Positions 1 to 5,069 of a stretch of 5,448 bases of DNA are shown one piece after another (within the stretch, counting starts at the first letter, position 1; every line of letters starts with the position of its first letter). Location: positions 1 through 5,448 of the forward strand of contig DASWTK010000019.1 of NCBI GenBank assembly GCA_036402175.1. The letters are read 5' to 3'. The translations under genes and the position numbers were made by a program. This stretch comes from DASPKM01 sp036402175 (GTDB taxonomy: Bacteria > Bacteroidota > Bacteroidia > Chitinophagales > Chitinophagaceae). Below the pieces are notes generated by a model. It did not search any database and was not told the DNA's origin. It was given only the letters and a program-made list of their open reading frames with translations.

Positions 1-111
1 AATAAGGCGATGTTCCCTGACTGCTATTTTTTTTGCAGTCTCAAAATCAGGTTCCCATTTCGTAAACGACATGTTTACCACGCAAAAGATAAAAATGAAT
101 AGGTTTCTCAT
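1..111 (-). CDS. Probable exported thioredoxin-family protein, N-terminal fragment
   Basis: Only the first 37 codons lie in the window; the gene continues past the left edge. The reading begins at an ATG (111 down to 109), which is the first start after an in-frame stop at 138-136. Residues 1-17 are hydrophobic after Met-Arg and look like a secretion signal (MRNLFIFIFCVVNMSFT). They are followed by KWEPDFETAKKIAVREHRLI. A Trp, then D-F-x-x-A-K-x-x-A-x-x-x-x-(K/R)-x-I, is how many Bacteroidota periplasmic thioredoxin-like proteins begin, just before the first beta strand and the CxxC motif. The CxxC itself would lie outside the window, so redox activity cannot be confirmed. It sits 101 nt downstream of the small exported protein gene on the same strand and may be co-transcribed with it. 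From memory, such thioredoxins often neighbour ApbE, DUF4266 and DUF3570 genes, which would lie further left. The gene call is fairly safe; the family call is moderate. Confidence 0.6.
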   Translation of the reverse strand, partial: MRNLFIFIFCVVNMSFTKWEPDFETAKKIAVREHRLI

Positions 112-212
112 GTTTGTATTTAAAGAATGGACGATTTAAATGATTCTAACGGGCATTCGCTTGAGCGTTATTGCCGGCGGTAGATAAGAATTACTGAGAG
201 TTAGTTGGTGAA

Positions 213-596
213 TTATGCGCGTGGGGGCTGAAAAATATCAGCTCCGAAACCGGAAGGAACAAAGTGGTGATTTTGAAGAATAAAGTTGTTTTTTTCTTCA
301 ACCAGAATCAAATCGGGGATGGTTGATATATCTCCGGATGTAGTTAGAGGCATTATTGAAATTCCGCGGTGGCTTACCCGTTTGAAAGGAAGCTCCATAT
401 CTCTTTTATAGTCTTTAGCCTGGGGATCATCATTCAGGTAATGTATCGCAAGGAATTGCGCGAATCCGATCTCAGGATTTAGTTTCTGATGTTCCTGGAA
501 ATGCTGAAAAACAACCGGCAGTTTCAGCAATTCTACAAATTCGCCAGCCGGGAAGAGATAGGCGGAAAGAAATAGTATGAAGAGTAATTTTTTCAA
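213..596 (-). CDS. Small exported protein of unknown function (127 aa)
   Basis: The protein begins with a typical signal peptide (MKKLLFILFLSAYLFPAGEF; cleavage probably near residues 16-19). The mature part is about 108 residues, with no cysteine and no further membrane segment. Residues 31-36 (QHFQEH), 48-53 (FLAIHY), 62-71 (DYKRDMELPF) and the end (IFQPPR, 121-126) look like conserved blocks. I recall similar short Bacteroidota proteins with an H-F-x-E-H, F-L-x-x-H-Y and D-M-x-L-P-F-K pattern, sometimes near copper or metal-handling genes, but cannot name a family. Several histidines (32, 36, 52, 76, 110, 111) make metal binding conceivable; this is inference only. The start is a TTG at 596-594: there is no in-frame ATG between it and the upstream stop at 647-645, and the signal peptide begins exactly there. 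The gene precedes the thioredoxin-like gene and could share a transcript with it. Confidence 0.72.
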   Translation of the reverse strand: MKKLLFILFLSAYLFPAGEFVELLKLPVVFQHFQEHQKLNPEIGFAQFLAIHYLNDDPQAKDYKRDMELPFKRVSHRGISIMPLTTSGDISTIPDLILVEEKNNFILQNHHFVPSGFGADIFQPPRA

Positions 597-856
597 ACCT
601 CGGTCTAAAGTTATTGCGTTTGATCGAAGGCGGGAGCCAACGGTTTATAAATTAACAAATAGATTACGCTTACGTACTTAAAAGGCAGTTCTGAAGCGCC
701 TTTCCATCAGTTGCGACCGCTATTAAAGCTGTGCATGTCTTTTAATCTAACCTTAAAAGGGGATAGAAACTACTCATTTAGGTAATTGTATGAGGGGCTG
801 GCCTAATGCACTTTTGCATAGAAATTTAAAACAAGCAAAAATTAAAAAATTAAGCC
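597..856. other. Divergent intergenic region
   Basis: This 260-nt stretch separates the leftward small exported protein gene from the rightward GIN-like gene, so it should hold promoters for both. A plausible rightward promoter lies at 786-816. For the leftward gene the best candidate is a -7-like TAACTTTA on the minus strand (613-606), only about 10 nt from the TTG start and without a -33 box at normal spacing, so it is weak. Two short dyads are present: AAAGGC/GCCTTT (681-686 and 698-703, 11-nt loop) and CTTTTAA/TTAAAAG (739-745 and 753-759, 7-nt spacer). No coding region or RNA gene is evident. Confidence 0.5.
786..816 (+). promoter_or_regulatory. Candidate Bacteroidota-type promoter for the GIN-like gene
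   Basis: TTG at 786-788, preceded by A, is followed after exactly 20 nt by CACTTTTG at 809-816. The Bacteroidota consensus is TTTG, 19-21 nt, TAnnTTTG; here the -7 box differs only in its first base. It would start transcription around 822-826, leaving an AT-rich leader of about 30 nt before the ATG at 857. The -7 box is embedded in an ATGCA-N4-TGCAT dyad (806-819). This is a pattern match only. Confidence 0.35.
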
Positions 857-1345
857 ATGAAAAAGTTATTATTTCTCTTTTTAGCCGTTGTTTCAGGATT
901 TTTATCCGCAAATGCACAGGACGATTCGCGCCTGGTAATATCTGCAGGTCAGTTTAAGAATATCTCGTTGGGAGAGAACATGCAGGTGGTTCTGATTAGC
1001 GCCGGCGCCGCTCTGAATGAATTCAAAAGCGATATCAGGGTTTTTGAAAAACTGAGTGTTTCAATCAGTGAAGGAACAATGCGCATTACTCCAGGCAGAA
1101 AGCTGGGCGCAAACGAAACAGTTTACATCATTGTAAATGAGCTCGAGGTTCTTACACTTGGCGAGAATACAAAGCTGACTACCCATGGTATCCTGCGTAG
1201 CAGTGATATTAAAGTGTTTGTAAACGAAGGGTCGGTTGCAAAGCTTAGGTCTACCGGTGAAGTAAGTGGTCACTCTCTCGATAACGTGTTTATTTCAGTT
1301 CAGAAGACTCCAATTGCTGGTAAACCATCCGCAAGTTTGTTTTAG
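857..1345 (+). CDS. Secreted GIN/DUF2807-like protein (162 aa)
   Basis: Residues 1-20 are a clear signal peptide ending in the signal peptidase I site ANA, followed by QDD, so the mature protein should start at Gln21 and lie in the periplasm or outside. The rest alternates short hydrophobic strands with Gly/Asn turns and contains 'VFEKLSVSISEGTMRITPG' (62-80), 'ETVYIIVNELEVLTLGEN' (87-104) and 'SSDIKVFVNEGSVAKL' (115-130). This order (L-x-V-x-x-x-x-G-x-(L/M)-x-I, then V-x-I-x-V-x-x-L-x-x-L, then I-x-V-x-x-x-G-S) matches the head GIN domain (DUF2807), a right-handed beta-helix-like domain of unknown function common in Bacteroidota. It is shorter than the usual proteins of roughly 200-300 residues and may hold a single compact domain. 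An SLGEN/TLGEN pair (37-41, 100-104) hints at internal repetition. ATG follows an AT-rich leader without a Shine-Dalgarno. A strong hairpin lies 40 nt after the stop, so it is probably monocistronic. Coding call strong; family call moderate. Confidence 0.82.
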   Translation: MKKLLFLFLAVVSGFLSANAQDDSRLVISAGQFKNISLGENMQVVLISAGAALNEFKSDIRVFEKLSVSISEGTMRITPGRKLGANETVYIIVNELEVLTLGENTKLTTHGILRSSDIKVFVNEGSVAKLRSTGEVSGHSLDNVFISVQKTPIAGKPSASLF

Positions 1346-1384
1346 TATACATGAATTGATCATTAATTGCATGTTGGACAAAGT

Positions 1385-1407
1385 AAAATGCCCCATTGGG
1401 GCATTTT
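1385..1407 (+). terminator. Intrinsic terminator after the GIN-like gene
   Basis: A perfect 10-bp inverted repeat, AAAATGCCCC (1385-1394) and GGGGCATTTT (1398-1407), encloses a 3-nt ATT loop. The GC-rich core sits next to the loop and the 3' arm ends in four Ts, with more Ts just beyond. The A-rich 5' arm also makes it usable in the leftward direction. It begins 40 nt after the TAG of the GIN-like gene and isolates that gene from those downstream. Confidence 0.8.
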
Positions 1408-1724
1408 GCATTTCAATCAATTATATCGCAACTTAATCCGGTTTATTGAAGGTAGTTTGCTATATTTAATATGGAATTACACCTACCAGGTAAAATTTGT
1501 AGATATTCCAGCATTAAAACCGCATCCACATTTTCAAACATTCATTCCTGAACTGATCTTATATTTATTGCAGCGGTTGTAAGATAAAACTGAAACTAAT
1601 AAACACTCCAACTGTAAAACCAAAATAGTAAAGTGTTAATTATACCTGTTTGAGTATGAGGAAATGCTTATTACTTAGCTGAATATTTAATTTAAGAGGC
1701 ATCCTAAACACTAAAATAAGAACC
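1408..1724. other. Intergenic stretch with no recognised gene
   Basis: Between the terminator and the next lipoprotein gene I see no convincing gene. An open frame covers 1367-1582, but its start lies upstream of the terminator hairpin and runs through it, and it has no leader, signal peptide or clear family. Its last third (roughly 1490-1582, with ALKPHPHFQTFIPEL) faintly resembles the N-terminus of Bacteroidota AraC-type regulators, so a decayed remnant is possible but unproven. Near the right end, TTTG at 1649-1652 and TACTTAGC at 1672-1679 (19-nt spacing) form a poor promoter match for the gene at 1725. Confidence 0.5.
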
Positions 1725-2111
1725 ATGAAACTAAAACTCTTCCTTGGCCTGATCGTACTGATGTCGATTGGAGCATGCAAAAAAGGCAAAAATGACGTAT
1801 CTCTGAAGGGACTCTGGATAGTTGAGAATTCAGTTTATAAGGAATACGAGAATAACACGCTGACACTGACTGAAACTGAACCGGGGAATGGCACTACAGT
1901 AGATTTCCAGGACAATGGGAATGTGGTAATAAAAGAAGCCAGTGGTAGTATTGAATCGTATCCTTACCAGATCATTTCGGCTACTGTTGTGAAAATTGAT
2001 GGAGATGACATGGAAGTCAGAAATCTGAATTCATCCACTGTTTCATTGTTCCGCCGCGACGACTGGGCTCCGGGCGAATACAGTGAAATATTGCTGAACC
2101 TGAAAAGGTAG
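1725..2111 (+). CDS. Lipocalin-like lipoprotein (128 aa)
   Basis: Residues 1-18 form a lipoprotein signal: Lys-rich start, hydrophobic core and lipobox I-G-A-C with lipidated Cys18, followed by KKGKND. There is no Asp at +2, and the K-K-G-K run resembles Bacteroidota lipoproteins that may be carried to the outer membrane. The mature part of about 110 residues opens with 'LKGLWIVENS' (28-37), the G-x-W signature that starts the first strand of lipocalin-like folds. 'TTVDFQDNGNVVI' (57-69) and alternating strands with Y-P-Y-Q-I-I (residues 79-84) follow, as in small Bacteroidota 'lipocalin family' lipoproteins of about 120-150 residues. Ligand and role cannot be inferred. The ATG at 1725 follows an AT-rich leader ending AACC, with no Shine-Dalgarno. 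A terminator 34 nt after the stop suggests a monocistronic gene. The lipoprotein call is strong; the fold is tentative. Confidence 0.82.
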   Translation: MKLKLFLGLIVLMSIGACKKGKNDVSLKGLWIVENSVYKEYENNTLTLTETEPGNGTTVDFQDNGNVVIKEASGSIESYPYQIISATVVKIDGDDMEVRNLNSSTVSLFRRDDWAPGEYSEILLNLKR

Positions 2112-2145
2112 GAACTAATCGGTATTTTCTGTTTTACAATTACTT

Positions 2146-2176
2146 AAGCCTGCATTTCGATAAGTGCGGGCTTTTT
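2146..2176 (+). terminator. Intrinsic terminator after the lipocalin-like gene
   Basis: AAGCCTGCA (2146-2154) pairs with TGCGGGCTT (2165-2173) as a 9-bp stem containing one G-U wobble, with a 10-nt loop. Five Ts (2172-2176) complete a classical rho-independent terminator. It starts 34 nt after the TAG at 2111 and separates this gene from the TPR lipoprotein gene. Confidence 0.75.
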
Positions 2177-2296
2177 GCTTTTATATACCTGTTTAGGGTA
2201 TCGGTGTATTATGGAATTTCGTTAAATTTATAGCCCACTCAATGAAAGCCGGCCCATTAACCCCTGCTTGAACTTCAATCATTTAAACTAACAACC

Positions 2297-4015
2297 ATGA
2301 GACGCTCTGCATTTTGTTACCTGCCTGTCATTTTAGGGGTATTAATTTCCTGCAATAGCCAACCCGATAAACCTTCTGCGGAAGTAATTGCATCCCTGAA
2401 TCTGAAAAAGGGGGATGTTATCACCTGTGCACCTGAAAGTGCAAGCTTCGGCTCCGTTGATTTTCTTGTTACGGCACGTCCTGAGGTCAAGAAAGATTTT
2501 GACCAGGCGGTTGCGATGCTTCATTCATTTGAATATGATGAGGCAGAGAAAGTATTTGCAAAAATTATCGATAAGGATCCATCCGTCCCGATGGCTTATT
2601 GGGGAGTTGCTATGAGTAATTTTCATCCGCTTTGGGCTCCTCCAACTGAAGATGAATTGAAAAAAGGTTCTAAAGCCGTAGAAGTCGCGCGTTCACTCTC
2701 CGGCAAAACAGAACGTGAGGCGGAATATATTGAAGCAATTGGCCAGTTCTACGACAACTATAAGGATATTACACATAAAGACCGTTGCCTGAAATACGAA
2801 AAGGCAATGAAAGTGATTTATGATGCATATCCTTCCGATAAAGAAGCAGCCATTTTTTACGCCCTTGCGCTGAATACTACTGCTAATCCAACAGATAAAA
2901 CTTACGCTAATCAACGAAAAGCAGGGGAGATTCTGAACAAATTATACGCCGGTGAACCGGAGCATCCGGGGCTTGTGCATTATATCATTCATAATTATGA
3001 TAATCCTGAACTGGCCGAACTGGGGTTAACTGCCGCAAGGAAGTACGCATCTATTGCCCCCGCTTCCGCGCATGCGCAGCATATGCCATCACATATTTTT
3101 ATCAGGCTCGGACTTTGGGACGAGTCTTTGAAATCGAACCTCGCATCTATGTCATCGGCGCAGTGTTACGCGAAAAGCGCGGGTATGAAGGGTAGCTGGG
3201 ATGAAGAACTTCACGCAATGGATTACCTGATGTATGGATATCTGCAGAAGGGTAACATTGACAATGCCGCGCAGCAATTAAAACACTTACGGGATATTCA
3301 ACAGGTGGAACCGCAGAATTTTAAAGTGGCTTATGCCTTTGCGGCAATCCCTGCAAGATTTGCCCTTGAAAACAGGCAATGGAAAGATGCCTCAAACCTG
3401 GAATTTTCTCCCGCGGGTTTTGAATGGCAGAAATTTCCCTGGCAAAAAGGCATCATTCATTTTGCACGCCTGATGGGAAAAGTTCATACCAATGATATTG
3501 CAGGCGCAACCAAGGAGCTGGAAGACCTGAAAAGTCTTAATGCTGAGCTTATAAAGCAGAAAGATGATTATAAAGCAAAACAGATTGAAGTGCAAATGAA
3601 AAGCGGCGAGGCCTGGATACAAATGAAAAAGGGCAATAAGGCCAAAGCCATTGAGCTGATGACCCAGGCCGCCAATCTTGAAGACGCAACCGAAAAGCAT
3701 CCGGTAACGCCTGGTGAAGTGATGCCGGCAAGAGAAATGCTTGGAGATCTCTATCTGGCGCTGAACGAGCCTGCAAAAGCTTTGGCAGAATATGAAGCCG
3801 ACATCAAAAGGCATCCCAACAGGTTTAATGGACTATATGGCGCCGGACTTGCTTCAGAAAAAGCAGGCAATGACCAGAAAGCCGAATTCTATTATAACAA
3901 ACTGATCGCCATCGCCGGCAATGACAGCAAAAGATCAGAAATCGCGGACGTAACGGGCTATTTAAAAAGCCATTCGCTCGCATATCACGCAGCGCAGGAA
4001 GCAAAAACTAAGTAG
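2297..4015 (+). CDS. TPR-repeat lipoprotein with conserved histidine motifs (572 aa)
   Basis: The N-terminus has a lipoprotein signal with lipobox L-I-S-C and lipidated Cys19, followed by NSQPDKPS, so the protein is probably anchored on the periplasmic side of a membrane. A first helical-repeat block spans about 68-110 ('FDQAVAMLHSFEYDEAEKVF', then 'YWGVAMSNFHPLWAPP'). The middle carries the signature stretches 'HPGLVHYIIHNYDNPELA' (223-240), 'HAQHMPSHIFIRLGLWDES' (259-277) and 'ELHAMDYLMYGYLQKGN' (304-320). The C-terminal part (about 430-545) has further TPR pairs, such as 'AREMLGDLYLALNEPAKALAEYEADIKRHP' split across 478-507. These features match a widespread family of large bacterial TPR proteins with a conserved H-x-x-H-M-P-S-H-I-F motif and no established function that I know of. 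The repeated histidines are unusual for pure scaffolds and may mark a ligand or metal site (inference). The ATG at 2297 is preceded by AACC and no Shine-Dalgarno. The gene stands alone, between a terminator and an AT-rich hairpin. Confidence 0.92.
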   Translation: MRRSAFCYLPVILGVLISCNSQPDKPSAEVIASLNLKKGDVITCAPESASFGSVDFLVTARPEVKKDFDQAVAMLHSFEYDEAEKVFAKIIDKDPSVPMAYWGVAMSNFHPLWAPPTEDELKKGSKAVEVARSLSGKTEREAEYIEAIGQFYDNYKDITHKDRCLKYEKAMKVIYDAYPSDKEAAIFYALALNTTANPTDKTYANQRKAGEILNKLYAGEPEHPGLVHYIIHNYDNPELAELGLTAARKYASIAPASAHAQHMPSHIFIRLGLWDESLKSNLASMSSAQCYAKSAGMKGSWDEELHAMDYLMYGYLQKGNIDNAAQQLKHLRDIQQVEPQNFKVAYAFAAIPARFALENRQWKDASNLEFSPAGFEWQKFPWQKGIIHFARLMGKVHTNDIAGATKELEDLKSLNAELIKQKDDYKAKQIEVQMKSGEAWIQMKKGNKAKAIELMTQAANLEDATEKHPVTPGEVMPAREMLGDLYLALNEPAKALAEYEADIKRHPNRFNGLYGAGLASEKAGNDQKAEFYYNKLIAIAGNDSKRSEIADVTGYLKSHSLAYHAAQEAKTK

Positions 4016-4028
4016 TCGCTCCAAATTC

Positions 4029-4090
4029 AAAATGTAAAATGTAAAATGCAAAATAGGGGTCTCTATTTTGCATTTTACATTTTGCATTTT
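4029..4090. repeat. 28-bp AT-rich inverted repeat (hairpin) made of heptads
   Basis: The left arm, 4029-4056, is four 7-nt units (AAAATGT, AAAATGT, AAAATGC, AAAATAG). The right arm, 4063-4090, is its complement (CTATTTT, GCATTTT, ACATTTT, GCATTTT). All 28 positions pair, one of them (4035 with 4084) as a T-G wobble; the 6-nt loop is GGGTCT. It begins 13 nt after the stop of the TPR gene, so in RNA it would form a long hairpin able to protect the 3' end or help end transcription. It lacks the GC-rich stem of a classical terminator. Confidence 0.85.
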
Positions 4091-4141
4091 ACATTATTTG
4101 GTCTCTATTTTGCATTTTTCATTTTGAATTTTACATTTTTT
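4058..4141. repeat. 42-bp direct tandem repeat, two copies
   Basis: Copy 1 (4058-4099) and copy 2 (4100-4141) are adjacent and agree at 39 of 42 positions. Both begin with the 19-nt string GGTCTCTATTTTGCATTTT. The three differences are at unit positions 20, 28 and 39. The first copy contains the loop end and right arm of the hairpin just upstream, so one unit exists in one inverted (partial) and two direct copies. The internal (A/G)CATTTT period of 7 suggests growth by slippage. An open frame through this block is a product of the repeat, not a gene. Confidence 0.85.
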
Positions 4142-4169
4142 CAACCCCTTCCAAATTTTTTTAAAAATT

Positions 4170-4200
4170 TTTGCGCAACCCAAAAGTTGCACTATATTCG
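4170..4200 (+). promoter_or_regulatory. Bacteroidota-type promoter of the arsR-like operon
   Basis: TTTG at 4170-4173 is followed after 19 nt by TATATTCG at 4193-4200. This fits TTTG, 19-21 nt, TAnnTTTG with one mismatch (C for T). It predicts a start of transcription near 4205-4208 and a leader of only about 15 nt before the ATG at 4221. Just upstream is an A/T dyad (AAATTTTT at 4153-4160, AAAAATTT at 4163-4170) that could act as a bent or UP-like element. The fit of spacing, boxes and the operators at 4175-4190 and 4200-4215 makes this the best promoter in the window. Confidence 0.65.
4175..4190. promoter_or_regulatory. Putative ArsR operator 1
   Basis: The palindrome GCAAC-CCAAAA-GTTGC lies wholly between the -33 and -7 boxes of the operon promoter. 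Bound repressor here would block RNA polymerase. Its sequence is nearly repeated at 4200-4215. Twofold symmetry with 5-bp half-sites and a 6-bp spacer suits a dimeric winged-helix repressor, and the nearest candidate is the ArsR-family protein encoded immediately downstream. Confidence 0.65.
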
Positions 4201-4215
4201 CAACCTACAAGTTGC
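4200..4215. promoter_or_regulatory. Putative ArsR operator 2
   Basis: The palindrome GCAAC-CTACAA-GTTGC repeats operator 1 exactly 25 bp downstream (same half-sites, same 6-bp spacer, 14 of 16 bases identical). It overlaps the last base of the -7 box and the predicted transcription start and ends 5 nt before the repressor ATG. Two sites on the same regulatory stretch suggest tight or cooperative autorepression. Confidence 0.65.
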
Positions 4216-4220
4216 TAATT

Positions 4221-4547
4221 ATGAAAATGGACATATTCCAGGTCATTGCCGATCCAACCCGCAGGGCTATCCTGAGTTTGATTGCCATACAGGCAATGAC
4301 TCCCGGTGCGATGGCAGCACATTTTGACACAACCCGCCAGGCAGTTTCAAAACACATTAAGGTTTTACAGGAATCGCAGCTGATAAAGCCAGAGCAGTCG
4401 GGCAGGGAAATATATTATCATTTTAATCCAAAGAAGTTGAAAGAAATTGATCAATGGCTTCAGCCATTCCGGCAAATGTGGGAAAACAGGTTTGACCGTT
4501 TGGACAATGTTTTAAATAACTTAAAAAAGACAAGGCATGGGAAGTAA
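4221..4547 (+). CDS. ArsR-family winged-helix transcriptional repressor (108 aa)
   Basis: A cytoplasmic DNA-binding protein. 'IFQVIADPTRRAILSLIA' (5-22) is the hallmark first helix of ArsR regulators (A-D-P-T-R-R-x-I-L). 'MTPGAMAAHFDTTRQAVSKHIKVLQ' (26-50) is the helix-turn-helix, with recognition helix around T38-L49, and 'LIKPEQSGREIYYHF' (54-68) is the beta-wing. The C-terminus (71-108) is a charged helix likely used for dimerisation. There is no cysteine at all, so this is not a metal sensor of the ELCVCDL type; it belongs with the ArsR proteins usually paired with AHSA1/SRPBCC genes, whose inducers are mostly unknown. I chose ATG 4221 over an in-frame TTG at 4212, which falls inside operator 2; ATG 4227 is a less likely alternative. 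The stop overlaps the next gene by 11 nt, indicating translational coupling. It probably represses its own operon through the two palindromes upstream. Confidence 0.93.
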   Translation: MKMDIFQVIADPTRRAILSLIAIQAMTPGAMAAHFDTTRQAVSKHIKVLQESQLIKPEQSGREIYYHFNPKKLKEIDQWLQPFRQMWENRFDRLDNVLNNLKKTRHGK

Positions 4548-5031
4548 AAACGAAACCATCATCATTGCTGAGGAAGGCAAGCAGGAGTTATTTATTGAGC
4601 GGGAATTTGATGCCCCTGCGGAACTTCTGTTCAGGGCTTTTAATGAACCTGAATTCCTGGTCCAATGGTTAGGCCCGCAGGATATGGAAATGGAGATTGA
4701 CAGATATGATAACCGTTCGGGAGGGTCGTATCGCTTCATCCACCGCTTACCCAATGGAGGAGGGGAGTTTAGTTTTAATGGTGTTATCCATGAGGTAGAC
4801 GAACCGCGGAGTATAATCAGAACATTTGAATTTGAAGGCCATCCCGAACGTGGGCATGTATCATTGGAATTTCTCACTATTTATCCGCTTTCAGATAGCA
4901 GAAGTAAGATTCACATTCAAACCATCTTTAAGTCGGTTGCTTACCGCGATGAAATGGTCCAATCGGGAATGGAGTCGGGTATGAATGAAGGATTCAAAAA
5001 ACTGGATGAGCTGTTGGCATCACATTTATAA
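4537..5031 (+). CDS. SRPBCC-domain protein, AHSA1-type (164 aa)
   Basis: A single START/Bet v1-like domain of the type related to the activator of Hsp90 ATPase (AHSA1), about the usual length. Visible signatures are 'IEREFDAPAELLFRAFNEPE' (20-39), W44-L-G-P, 'SGGSYRFIHR' (61-70), 'FSFNGVIHEVDEPRSIIRTF' (78-97) and the final helix 'SGMNEGFKKLDELLASHL' (147-164). The fold is a curved sheet around a long C-terminal helix and forms a hydrophobic pocket for small molecules; in bacteria the ligand is usually unknown. There is no signal peptide, so it is cytoplasmic. The ATG lies inside the end of the repressor gene (11-nt overlap), and a VOC gene follows after 38 nt. The trio is a common ArsR-controlled operon, suggesting binding or conversion of the compound the repressor senses (inference). 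Confidence 0.92.
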   Translation: MGSKNETIIIAEEGKQELFIEREFDAPAELLFRAFNEPEFLVQWLGPQDMEMEIDRYDNRSGGSYRFIHRLPNGGGEFSFNGVIHEVDEPRSIIRTFEFEGHPERGHVSLEFLTIYPLSDSRSKIHIQTIFKSVAYRDEMVQSGMESGMNEGFKKLDELLASHL

Positions 5032-5069
5032 ATCGTGTTTCATTAAATCAAACAACAAATAGTATAGTC

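Noticed and set aside
681..703. AAAGGC/GCCTTT hairpin in the divergent region
   Set aside because: A 6-bp stem with an 11-nt loop and no T-tract is too weak to call a terminator or attenuator.
1367..1582. Open frame of 71 codons in the intergenic region
   Set aside because: It runs through the terminator hairpin at 1385-1407, has no leader or domain, and its composition looks like non-coding AT-rich DNA.
2174..2206. Possible promoter for the TPR gene (TTTG, 21 nt, TATCGGTG)
   Set aside because: The -7 box matches poorly and the TTTG is part of the terminator T-tract; no better candidate was found, so none is annotated.
3392..3814. Long minus-strand open frame of 140 codons
   Set aside because: It lies wholly inside the strongly supported TPR gene; Cys/Phe/His-rich composition is typical of an antisense shadow.
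4212..4220. TTG start for the ArsR-like protein, adding three residues
   Set aside because: It lies inside operator 2 and close to the predicted transcript start; ATG 4221 gives the normal family N-terminus.
4046..4327. Open frame of 93 codons with Phe/Leu-rich residues
   Set aside because: It is the translation of the AT-rich heptad repeat and then runs out of frame into the arsR-like gene.
4521..4877. Minus-strand open frame of 118 codons
   Set aside because: It is antisense to the SRPBCC gene, with Ser/Pro-rich low-complexity content and no family signature.
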